From the NCBI RefSeq assembly GCF_050947875.1, contig NC_134569.1, forward strand, positions 201,010,627 to 201,074,626: a stretch of DNA of 64,000 nucleotides, read 5' to 3'. This DNA is from Dermacentor variabilis. Lineage: Eukaryota; Arthropoda; Arachnida; Ixodida; Ixodidae. Each line of letters starts with the position of its first letter. Within the stretch, counting starts at the first letter, position 1. The position numbers were made by a program, and so were the translations under genes. Positions 8,175-19,640 of this stretch are shown here, one piece after another. Below the pieces are notes generated by a model. That model saw only the letters and a list, made by a program, of their open reading frames with translations, made no database searches and had not been told where the DNA came from.

Positions 8175-11052
8175 CGGGAAAGAAAGTCAATCTCTTTTTT
8201 GACAACGAACTGAAATCCGATAACTCCCCCTAGGTGCTCGACGCGAATACTGTGCAGCGTGCAACGGCACAATGTTCTAAAACTGGACTTATAAGCCAGC
8301 TATAAATGGACACTTTAGGGTGTTTCGTAGACTACTTAAGTCTATAGAAAAAATATACTAACAGTTTCCTTCCTCGGTCTTCTTCTCAGATCACAGTTTC
8401 AGTATTATGTCAGAACGCCCCAAATAGAAGAACGTATAAGACATTTGCATTTGTACTGAAAAAAAAAACATAAACAGAAAGGATAGCAGATCCAACGCAT
8501 TTGTTGGAACCAACGCTAAGCGAAGCTTTCCTCATACGTTTCAAATAAATGCTGAGCAAAAACTAATATGATCTATACAATGTTAGTTAACTTCCAACTA
8601 CGCGGAAGAATTCTCTTCACGTTCTTCTGCTATCGCGCAAGCTCCGCGTTCTTTGGCTTTGCGGTAGTACTCACGTGGAGTTTCACGCTCTGCGCTCTGT
8701 TTTTCAGCACAACAATCCGCCTCTTTCATGGCGCGACGGCGCATGCGCCCTGCCCTAGCGGATTAGTCGCGAAAGGTTTTGGAAGGGATGCGCGCGTGGC
8801 CGCGCGCCGGGAAGTCCCCCGAGATAAAAAAAAAAGCGCTCGGACGCGCGCTGCTACAAACACGCGTGCCGTGTACCGCATTGAAACTCTACTGGTAGCT
8901 CGACGTCGTAATACCGCAACTACACTTTAATAGAGAAAGCGGCCAGGGCATCGTCCGAGTTGTCCGGACTGCACCGTGAGCCAGGTAGTTGCCGCCTTTC
9001 ATGAATGGCGCGCTAATTTAACGAAAAACCCGTGCGTTACACTTGGGCGACATCTAAGTACATCACGTTGCTGACGAAGTCTTTGTGCAGCGTCGGTCCT
9101 CATTTGCTGGTGGTGGCAGCGCGTTCCTGACTGCACGTACTCGTAAGGCGCGGCAACATTGGGTCGATACGAGACCGACGAGACGCTCACTCCAATGAAT
9201 GAGCGACTATTGTGCTTCACTGAAACCTTTTTATCATACCAGGTCGACAACGACGAAACCGACGAGCGCGAGTTGTACTGCGGCAATCTTTCTTGTCGAA
9301 GGCACCGGCAAAATCAGCGTGCCGGCCATCGTCACCGTAACTGTAGGCTGTCGGCCGCATTCGCTGTATATGGGTGGGCCTGTACGTGTTGCTTTGCCGG
9401 CACATTTCTCAATTTCAGAGATGCACTGTTTGCCTCTGCGTCAAGCGGCAAACAAGAGACGGTGTATTCGGTATACAGCAGCATGAACAAACGCCTCGCT
9501 CATTTATGCCAACGCCGTGTGAGCGATGGCATGCGCGCATTTTCGTGAGAGAACAACAAGGCCTACTAGTGAGCACTTATGCTAGTACAGTTTTCTCTAA
9601 TAATGCTCTATGGCACGCTAAAACTGTAAGTATGATGTAGTTAAAGAAAAGCGAGAATGAGTTAATTAACAGCCCGTAATATATGTATCTGGATCACAGT
9701 TGCCGTTGTTTCAGTGGTTCGACCGCTCATATTGACTCGTCTCAGGGTGTAACAACATGCCATATATGCGCAGATATGCATGTTTTGCTACATTTTGACA
9801 CTATTTCCTATCAGCGATGGACTTTTTCCACAATATTTGACGATAACAACGACCTATGGGGCTGTAGATGTAAATAAGTGCACCGCTTTAATAAATCTGA
9901 CGCAGAATACTCGAAGACTTCTTGAATATGCGAAACCTCTAAATAAGGTGTAAAAAGATTACAAAAAGTGATGTCCTAGTGCAGAAATCAGTGACAAATT
10001 CCAAGGCAGCTGTGCCGCCAAACGGAACTCAGCGTGCCTTTATCGGCCGCACTGTTTGCAGAACAGCGCACTCAGGTCTGCTCATCCAGTAGTCAAAGAA
10101 TGCTACATGGCTTCAGGAACCACATGCTGTTCCGAAAAAGTCATTAATAATGATTCGTTATCCACGAAACGCACAACCGACGCGCACTCAACGGGGGCGC
10201 AGGTACACAAATCAACCGGCGAAAGCCCCTGGACCCTTCCAAAACGTTTTCAGCGGCTTGCGGCAGAGGGCAGCACAGGAAAATGAAACTGGCGGATTGA
10301 GGGCCCGCCCAGCAAGGCGGCATGATGCGGTGACTCCCGCCACGCGACCTACGTGACCCATGCGAACGCGCATCGCGCTGTTGCCCAGATCGGACTAGGT
10401 TTTCATTAAACAACCTTCGTGATCGGCCCACCTTATTCGGCGAGGCACCGACCGAACAGACGCGCCAAACGTCCAGAAAGAATGGAAGTAAAGCTTCGGT
10501 TTAATAAAGGAAGCACGCGCTGCAAGGCGTATGCTCGTTGCATTGATAATATTTGGATACAGTTGGTTGTTTTACCGCCATTTTTGAAGAGAACACAGCC
10601 GCCAACGAGCACATCTGCGAACTGAGTTGAATTATTTACTAGCACGAGCAAACGCATCTCTAGGGTTAGCACAGACGGCTATATAGGCCGGTTCGTTATG
10701 TGTGGCCTGTCTTAGGGTTATAGTGGCGAGAGGAAAACGAACGGTCAAGAAATCGCACGAGACAGCCAAAAAAAAAAAAAAATCATTGTTTTAAAACTCT
10801 AAAAAAAAACGTGCTTCAATAAATGAATGATTGCAAGTGATTGACGGCTTGACAGTTTATACTACTGTTTTATGGAAGGTGATCTTCACCTGCCAAGTTT
10901 CGCACCAATTGCAGAATTGCGCAAATGATCATTAAGGCGTTGACAATCGCCTGGAGAGTTAATTGCAAGTAAACACAACAACTGAGATCGTTTATCATGA
11001 TTAAAAATAGAAAGGTTCAGTGAGGAACATCTGCCGATACGCCAAGTTCAGA
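8175..11052. other. No gene recognised; mixed composition
   Basis: 8570-8930 and 9000-9550 are moderately GC-rich and contain overlapping open frames on both strands with no motif, so I do not call them. GGCGCATGCGCC near 8739 is a perfect palindrome. The 9640-11050 part is AT-rich with poly-A runs near 10768-10782. Confidence 0.5.
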
Positions 11053-11170
11053 AGAGAGAGAGTAAAAACTTTATTGAATATAAATAAAATAAGGCACGAT
11101 GGTTGGAACCCCTATTCCAGCGCCCCACTGGCACGAGCGGCTCGCTGAAGAATCAACCAAACTGCGTTTT
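11053..11170 (-). mobile_element. Antisense 3' end of a LINE
   Basis: On the minus strand the block reads from a cgcccgtgcc-like segment through ggggttccaaccatcgtgcc to aataaagtttttactctctc. This matches the 3' UTR of RNase H-bearing LINEs (I or R1 type) that I recall in ticks. No protein part remains. Confidence 0.6.
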
Positions 11171-12789
11171 AGGCCGGCGTAATAAGTATTGAGAACTTGT
11201 ATGAACGCTCATTTTTCCTGTTTCTATTATTCAGCAGGACAAATCCCAAGCACCTGACTGGCCGACGTGTTGGCAGCGGGGCACTTGACATGTAGTTATA
11301 TATTAATCATTCTTATACCATTCATTAAAGCCCAGTGTTTTTGTGAACAAGGAGGTGGCTGTGGTAAAACATTTTTTTTCAGCTTTCAAAGCCGCGTTAG
11401 AGGCCGCATCCGACGATTAATCAACTTTGAGACCAAAACTTTTTTACTACACCTGATGTCTCCAGCGAGATGACGCAGCGCCATCTACGACATTTGAGCG
11501 AATCTTTTCGAATCCTATGAGCTACTCTGTAAATCACGCGGCGTTATCGCAGCGACATCCTGTCCAACAGATTCGCGCCGTACAATGCTGAAAAAAAAAG
11601 GCAGTGGCTTAGCTCGGCTATGCCATAATATACGTAGCGTAAGCTAAGGCATAGCATGGTTAGCCTCGGTTAATCTTGATTGCAAGTCCAGGTTAGTGTG
11701 GTTGTCTAGCTATGTTGCGGCGTCTACTAGCCAGTCGTTCGGCGCGCTGTTCGTCTGTCTCCTAGGCGATTCGTTTCCTCTTCATCTCGTTCCGATGTCG
11801 ATTCCAGGCCTCCTCCTGCTTATCAGAATTGTCGCCGTCCATACTGCCGTCTCAACTGTGGTTGCGGCGCACGCGAGTTCTGCTTTTGAATCTTCCGACA
11901 TGTTATCAGGCATGCGACGCGGCTGGCGAAGTGAGCGGAGCCGAGCGCAATGACGAGGAACGCGGTGTGACGTCATACCAAACTGGGGCAGCGGAAAAGC
12001 GCGGCGCTGCGCAGCGGCGGAACACCTGTGGTTCGGTGCTACTAGTGGCGCTTGCGTAGTAGTGACTAGGGAGCGAGCGAGAGAGAAATATCCGCGGTGA
12101 GGCGCGCGCTGTGACGTCATGTGCCTCCTCGGAGCACCGCCACGGCGAAATCGCCAGTTCGTAGCCAGTAAAACTTTCGCATTAAAAAGTTACTCGATAA
12201 CGCCATGGTTAGCGCCCCCCTACACCGAAATACACATTGCTCCAGTATGATGGGCTCGAATCCAAACGGTGGCGGTGGCGGATAGGTTTTCCTTTAGTTC
12301 GCCCTGTGGTAATGGTAGAGCTGGCAAAGACGAAGTGGCTTGACGACGACAGAAATCGTCGTTACGTGCCGTCGATGACGACAGAGGTCGTCGTCGGTGC
12401 AGTGGAACGGACGGACAACGCACAACGAGTCAAAAGAAATAAAAAAAAAATTCCCCGACGGTTACGATACCCTCTAATGCGAAATTTAAGCGCCGCTCTT
12501 TAGGTGATCTGAATTCCACCGGTTGCGCAGCTCAGTGTTGAGGAAGCGTTAAAAGTGGAACCCGTGGCTCTCGCGGTGCCCATACTATAGCGGCGGCGGC
12601 GCCACAGGAGATGTAGCGCATGCGTAGTGGGTCCGATGGCTACGTCAGAGGTCTGTTTCCCTATATGTGGTATCGGTGGATGCGCTAGCCGCATGCATTA
12701 GTTTTGCCTAAACTTCGTCCCTGCGGCTTTAAATGGTTTCGTGACTTTGCAAAGTGATCAATTTTACGAACATACTGCCTCATAAAAAA
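11171..12789. other. No gene recognised; GC-rich part with two CRE palindromes
   Basis: 11690-12180 is GC-rich and has TGACGTCA at 11968-11975 and 12112-12119. Open frames here (for example 11696-11953) lack domains and overlap on both strands. The block may be a repeat or part of a promoter; the sequence alone does not decide. Confidence 0.4.
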
Positions 12790-12895
12790 ATTTAAAACGT
12801 GTTATTAAAATTGTCCGACGGCAGGATTCGAACAAAGTACATCCAGTACAGAAGCCCGGTAGTGAAAGCAATTCGGCTCGAACAGAGAGAAATCA
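12790..12895 (-). mobile_element. tRNA-derived SINE fragment
   Basis: On the minus strand, gttcgaatcctgccgtcgga (box B and acceptor-like end, 12814-12833) is followed by caattttaat. The upstream tRNA-like part up to about 12890 is degenerate, and box A is not clear. This head and tail combination is one I recall as common in ticks. Confidence 0.5.
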
Positions 12896-15800
12896 CTGCA
12901 ATTAGCAGTGATTTTGCGAGCTTGCCGAGTCTTATTACCTTCGGCATTAAAAAGAAAGAAGCAAAATCGCTTGCACGTTTAGGCCATTTTAAGCCCAGAT
13001 AAAGGGCAATAGACGATGCCACAAGAACATCCGAGTCCCTAAGCATGAAGATAAGACAAGTCCATGTACTACCCCTCATTCCCAAGGCGGCTCTCTCTTT
13101 AACGTCGCGTAGCGTTACTGTGCACTTCCAGGAGTCGCCGTCCGAAGAGCGCGAACGCGTTGCCGTCATATTCATTATTCCGATGCTTTCAATGACATTA
13201 GGCCATTTACTTCAGCCATAATCTAAATCGTTTTCGTTCCCTGTACACAAATGTGGCCGACCTAAATGTAAAAGAGAACGTATTGCCAAAATTTAAGAAG
13301 CGCATGATCTGCAGTAAGTATGAATTAATATACACATATAACGTCTGGCGAGTGCAGGCTACGGGAGAGTTGGCGAATGACTTGATAGAAGATCGTAGCA
13401 GCGTGACCATTGCAGCCATAGTCTATCTGAAGAAGACCTCGATAAATCCGAGCTTTTAATTCATAATTAATATCCATCGCCACAGGCGGCCCACCTCTTG
13501 ATGTCTCACCGGTGGAGATTCGACAGTCTACGCGCCTCAAGTTTTCTCGTGCATGTAGATGCGAAACACATCGATCCCCTTCGAAAGTATAAGACGTGAA
13601 ATTTCTCGTTACTATGAAAAAATCTAGTACAACTTGAACATACATGCACCGTTTTATAGTATTCGCATTCTCGAAAACAGAAAGCTTAGTTGAAGACGGT
13701 CGACTACGTCAATGTATTTAATAAGCTAAATAAGTTAAATTATACGAAATGCCCTGCACCGTACGGCTCACCAGAGAAGTGCGCACGTCACGAAGAAACA
13801 AACGCTTCAGATGGCTTAATATCGACACGTCTCGACAGCTTTGCTTTTACCTCCTCGCGTCGATAAGAGATGGCTCCTCACTGATGTCCCCCTAACAGCA
13901 AAATAAACAAAGAAAACAAAAAGGAGCCCCGTGCATTGGGAATACCCAGAAGGGGTAAACGGGCGAAATAGAACAAGCAGTCAAAGACAAGCGTGTGCCA
14001 TAGCCACGCTAAACTGAGCACCGGTGAGCTCGCGCCACGCATGGGCGACATCGAGTGCGCGACAATACTTGGTGGCTGCCGAACCAAAGCAGCGCCGAAA
14101 GCAGGGACGCGAACGCGCGCGAATACGGCGCTCCTAACTGGCACGGAACACAAACTTTTACGACAGCTGGGGCTCGGCCGGCCCGCGTGGTGCTACACTG
14201 CGCTAGCGCGTCGAGGCTGCGACTCGTAGTGGAACCCTCTTTAAGCGGAAACGGGATCGGCAACTGCTACCCCGTCCTCCGCGCTCGCCCTGTGCCTTCC
14301 TCTCGAGCGGTCATAAGGGGCCCGAGCCGGCTCGGCTTGCACCCAGCAAGCAGAGGCGGTGGATCCAGGGAGCGAGCAACTGTCCCCGGGCGCAGGAAAC
14401 AATAACGGTTCCCGTCGTCGTCACCGCCGACAGACTCATCGTTTCGCGAAGCGCACGGACGGCGAAGGGAGTCAGCCCGAGGGGAGACGACGACATCGTC
14501 TCATAAATGTCCGGCCCCGTCTTGTAAGCAGGCAGCTTCTAATGAGCAGATCCTCCTCCTCGGCAGTCGAGCGGGCATCGCGAGGCTCTCTCCTCAAACC
14601 GGCCCGAGCTCGTCTCGTCCACTTCCGCGCCATCCCGATTCTCTGCGCGAACGACGCCGGCGTAATCGCTTCCCCGACTTGGTTCCCTGCATTCGCGCGA
14701 CTCCAAAACCCAGAGCCGGAATTCGCCCGTCGCCACCGCGCGCATCGTAGCTACGCGAGCGACAGGACGGTCTTTCTCCGCCATGCGCGCCTCGGCAGCG
14801 GCCGCCCCTAGAACGCTCGCGCGAGAGGCTGGGCGGGCGGCCTCTCCTGCGCCAGCCCGTTCGTTCGGGCTGGCGGAATAAATCCCTGGCTAATCGCAGC
14901 GGACGAGAGCGCGCGGCCCGTATTTCTTCCGAACTGTTAAACTCTCGCAGCCGGGCAAAGAAAAAAAAAGAAATTGATAAGGACTAGAGAAAGAGGGCCA
15001 AACACGAGGCAAGCTCTGGCGCCGAGCGCATCGATTGGCCATCGGCAGTAAAGTCACCCCACCGGCCGGCTCTCCCTCGCTCTCAATCCTCAGCTCTTGG
15101 CCCGCTTTCCTTCTTCTTGGTCGTTGCTGTCCCTGCACGCGGCTGGCCGTCTATGCCGCCTTCCCTGTGGCTCTACTACCCCCGCTCGGGCCGGACAGCA
15201 CCGAGACCTTACACGACCGCTGCAGCCACGGTCCACGCCGCCTGGGGAGAAGCCCGGAAACTTGCGCCAACGGCTCCAATCCAATGCGATCACGCAGTCT
15301 CTGGTGAATTGGGCAAACGGCGAGAAATGTAGCCAGGGGACAGGAAAAGCTACAATGTGACTCTGATGTTGCAACAGGTTGAACAAAAAAAAAAAAAAAG
15401 GAGAGAGGAAAAAAAAGCGATGTACGTGGTTGGTCGAGCAGCGCAGACACGTGACGACCTCCCTGATTTGAACTGCTCCCAGTTCGTCGCGTGGTGCGAA
15501 TCGAGGCAGTAGTATCTCACGAACCACCCACGGTGCGCGTTACTTACTCACAAGGATCCTTAATTCAATCGAAGTGGGCTAGGCAAAGTTTCTCCTTCAT
15601 TCGCGCTTACGAAATCCGTTTCGTGCAGAGCGCTATACGTGGCATTCGAGGAGTGCGGCGGTGTCCAGAAGGCGAGGGTTCCCGCTTCCTGGGCAGGGGA
15701 CATTGAGGAAAGGGGGTTCGAGGGTCCCTTCCTCACTGACTCACTAGTGTCAACGGACTTCCTATATACGCAGAAGAGGCGTGCATCGGTGGTTGACCAC

Positions 15801-17806
15801 TTCACAAGTAGAGGAGAAGAAGAGGCAGGGAGACTGGAGGGCTTGTTAGGAAGCTCCACAGTGAGGTAGAATCTACATCTCTGAGGAGACCGGGAGACAG
15901 GAGGAGAGAGAGAGGGGGGGGGGGAGTTGGCAGAGGGAATGCAAGGCCGTCAGTTTGGCGGACACAAGCTCGCCCGCGGGTTTGCGCGCTCAAATCGGAA
16001 ACGCTAAGTGCCCAGCCACGAGAAGTTTTCCCCGTCCCCCTTTAGCAGTGAGCGCGGAATCTCCTCCGCGCTTTTCCGGTATAGTTTTATTGCGCGAAAC
16101 ACGGAGATAAAAAAAGAAATGAAGAAAGCAAACACACGAACGCACTTCGCACGCACGATATCCGCGATTAGGGTTGAGTGGCGTCTAGTTTGAGAGCAGT
16201 GCGGGCGAGGAGGGCGATGAAGACGATGGGGACCCAGCGAGAAAGAGCCCCGACGTGGCCAGGGAGAGACAAGGAAAACCATTGGCGACCAAGAGGCGGC
16301 ACCGAGCGGCCTTGTCCGCGTAACGACTCCGGCCGGGGCGCCGAGCCGGAAGGGACGAAACGAGCGGACCGAGGAGTAGGGGAACGCTTCTCGCGTTAAT
16401 TGCTGACGCGTCTCGAAGGAAACTCGCCGGCTGCCGACTTTATTATATGGGCCTGCCCTACAGCGCGGCGAGCGGGAAAATACTAGCAATAGTTTCTGCG
16501 ACCGGTCTTATTTAGTACAGATGTGATAACACTGGTCACTGAGAGAATAAAAAAGAGAGGTGTTGAAGAAAGCGGAGCTGCGTTTAGAAGCAGTTCGTTA
16601 TGCCATGGTAAAGGCAGTGCTTCAGTAACTCCCAAGCAGATGAATTTTTTTATTCCCAAATTTTGACGTACTGCACGAGCGGCATGGCCGCTCGATTGTG
16701 GAAGAAAGTACTTCTTTTGACAGAAACATTGATAATGTGAATGCTTATGATAAGCACACCCCTTATTCACAATATGTTTCTTACGCTAGAACTGTTCACA
16801 AGAAGTGCCAACCAATCGCGCTGTAGGATATATTATTAAGGAGAGTGGCCGGTCACAACCAAAACGGACAAAGATATTTGTGAATTCGGCCCCAGAAGTT
16901 GAACTAACCTGCAAGTGATGCAAGCTCTTTAAAGGCTTCAACGGTTGTGTCAAAGGTGAATGATTGAGCTCAGAGAAAGAAGTCAAACGCGTTACACTTA
17001 ACAGAAACTTTTTTTAAATAGGTATGTGCGTAGGAGATGTATGCATCATGGGTGATACAGCATACTCCTTCTCTCATAGACAAAACAGTGTACAGCAACG
17101 ATAGGCCGGCTCAAAAAAAACTTCTTTTTAGCACAGATTTCATCGCGATCGCACTGATTGCCTGCAGAGTAGATTTCCCAAAATTAAAATAGAAACGGTA
17201 GGCGACCTTAATCTTTGACTTAGGTTCTCTTAGTGGCACTCGCACTTCAACGTTGGTGTTCTTCGGGTTAACTTCAGGCGAACGCAACGCACGAACCGAA
17301 CTCGTAAGCAACTCTTTTCCATTAATTAGCCGGTAAATATCATGGCACCTTCTTGTGTGAGACGTCATTAGTGACGTCATTACTTCCGCTTTCTAATTCC
17401 GGGTGTCCAGGAGTTTCGCCTAAGTCGTGTTCCCGTGGCAGGTCTCTAAAGTCTACGATTATGTGCTTTGGTGTGCCGTAATCAGATATTTCGCAAAAAT
17501 TATAATTATTCCAGACACTTGAGTAACTCAACTTGTGACTAAACTTATGGTTTGATGTCATACCTATAATGAAACCTATGAATCTTGTGCTGCGCAATTT
17601 TTTTCTGATTTATTTTGAATTTCCTCCCCGATCGTTTCGGGAGGTGAATCGGCAGTGCTGCTCAGAAACAAGAGTGTCACTCGGTGCTCGTGCCACTAAA
17701 AATGTGCGCGTACTTAATTTAAACAACCACGTCCGCAAGAACCGAAAAACAGCAACGCACTGCCGGAGTCGAACAAAACATGCGTGCCGTCTTGGGCATA
17801 ATGGTT
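12896..17806. other. No gene recognised; CpG-rich block about 13990-16480
   Basis: From about 13990 to 16480 the sequence is markedly GC- and CpG-rich compared with both flanks. Open frames appear in many overlapping phases on both strands, as expected from GC-rich composition alone. A 9-bp-arm hairpin (gccagcccg / cgggctggc, 14851-14874) precedes AATAAA at 14877. The block could be a host CpG island with a first exon, or a GC-rich repeat. No coding exon could be supported. 12896-13989 and 16481-17806 are AT-richer and hold nothing recognisable, apart from TGACGTCA at 17372. Confidence 0.4.
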
Positions 17807-17856
17807 CAGTATAGGTTGCTTCGGCGGCAGAAATACCGCCGAAGCAACCTATACTG
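17807..17856. repeat. Perfect 21-bp inverted repeat with 8-bp loop
   Basis: The arms at 17807-17827 and 17836-17856 are exact reverse complements (cagtataggttgcttcggcg plus g) around the loop cagaaata. The RNA would form a 21-bp hairpin with no mismatch. It lacks the length and bulges of a typical animal pre-miRNA. It may be a small foldback element or a recent palindromic duplication. Confidence 0.9.
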
Positions 17857-19199
17857 TCGTAGGCAGTGTGCGCCAAGCAGTATGAACTCCGCGAAAATAA
17901 AGTAGCAAAGAAAGACAAAAGGTAATGCAAGTGAAACGGCTCGCGGAAACTGAGCACGCTTGAATGATCCCCAAAGGAAAATCATGAGCACAAATTTCGC
18001 GTCGTTATTCTTTTTTCCTGCACTCGAATTATACGACTGATCAAAAGAAAAAAAATGAATAAAAGAAAGAGGGCGAGGGTGGAGAGGGAAATGAGATAGC
18101 AACGTGCATTGCGCAAATCACAGCGAGTCGCCTACTTCAGCATCCTTATCCGCTTTCCTACGAGGTAAGCAAGCCCTGCAGCACATCGATTAAAGGTACG
18201 CCGTACCTGCACCCATCGATTACGCCGCAGCGCAAGTAATGTCGGAAAACGAGGTGGAAAAACTAACGATAAAAGATAAGCCATCGGTAGGAGTGAAGGG
18301 GCGAGTAGATGTTGAAGAGGAAAGGCAGGAACTGCACGAAGAGAGACGGCGAAAATGTCCCACGCACACGACGGCGCTCGCGAAGGCACAACCGAGCGGA
18401 AAACGAAGGAAATAAAGCGCGGTTCCCTTTCTTCGCCGGCGCATGCATAAGCGCGGGGACACTGAACGCGTGCCCTTTTATCTGGCAATAAATACCTACA
18501 CGACGGGGGGAGGAGGAGGGGCAGGTCTCGGGATGATTAATAGGAGAGGAGAGAGCCGCGCTCGCGGAGGCCTCTTCTCCTTCCTCCGAGAAGGGAGGCT
18601 TCCGAGGCCACCGCGATCCTGTTCTCGACGGGCGGTCGACTACGGTCGCGCAGACGTCGGGCACCCGGAGATGAAAGAAGTCAATTACTGTTCTTCCACA
18701 TGGCGGCTAAGAAGAAGGAACGGCACGTAGGAGCAACGATGGCCCGGGGTGGGAGGGGCATGGAAATCGAATGAGCTAAAAATAGATTACAGGCATTCGG
18801 GCCGGCCCAATGCTGGGAACATAAGAGAGATACGGAGGAGGACAGGTGGCATATTCAGTGCTCGGCACTTGCTAAAGAAATGGCGAACAGATTACTCGAC
18901 AGCCCACCCACAGTTTTTCTTTTTCTTCCTTCTTTTTTTTTGCGGTTCGGAGGCCGCTGGTTCTCCGGGGTCGCGGTGTCGTCAAGCACCGCACGAAAGC
19001 GCAGAAGAAAAGCGCTCGCACCATCGTCAGCTGCGTAGCGGTGCAGAAGCCCTGACCTGCCAAGCCAGAAGGTGCCTGGCAGTCCCATCTGCTGACTTCA
19101 AGCATGGTTGCTTTTTACGCTTACAAACCACTTCTCACTACGCATACAATGACAGCAAGCTGAGCAAGTGGGTAGGCATCGATTGCACGGAAAAAAAGA
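17857..19199. other. No gene recognised
   Basis: AT- and A-rich to about 18100, then purine-rich GC sequence to 18750. Overlapping open frames on both strands near 18130-18730 have no conserved features. Confidence 0.5.
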
Positions 19200-19640
19200 G
19201 GATAATGTATTAGGGAAACGCAGATAGGTAGCATCCTCTTGCCTGCTACTCTGCTCAGAGCGGAGGGGAAGAGCAGAAAAAGAGGGGTGACGAGAATGCG
19301 CATAGTAGGATGCGATTGTAGGAGCGTACAGATTCGAGTCCAAAGGGTCCGCCTTGAATGTAGGCCTGTGCCGTCTAAAAATTCTAATAGTACTTTAATG
19401 GCTCGCTTCGTCGACATTACGTGTGACCATGAAACCGGAAATAGGTTTTCACTTAACGGCATATTATTAAATGGCGCAAGCGAAGTGAATGCCCGCCTTT
19501 CACGGTCACATTTAGGACAGGAAACAAGTATGTGCCGCCCTGTCTCAGGTACATTAAACGTATCACAATCTGCAAAATCCGCGCGTCGAATGCGATACGA
19601 ATATTTCCGAGTAATGGAAACGCCTGAGGAGAATGTTCGC
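19200..19640 (-). mobile_element. 3' end of an I/R1-type LINE (ORF2 C-terminus)
   Basis: A minus-strand frame (within 19121-19708) encodes Y-S-Y-R-I-R-R-A-D, then F-N-V-P-E-T-G-R-H-I-L-V-S-C-P-K and L-L-E-F-L-D-G-T-G-L-H-S-R. This is the cysteine/histidine motif (P-E-T-x-x-H-x-L-x-x-C-P) and final helix typical of tick I-clade ORF2 ends. The first Cys pair is partly lost (C-D-T-F). The sequence to about 19200 fits its pyrimidine-rich 3' UTR. It is 5'-truncated and non-functional. Confidence 0.7.

Noticed and set aside
14359..14811. 150-codon frame in the CpG-rich block
   Set aside because: Overlaps equally long frames in other phases, with no motif. Compositional.
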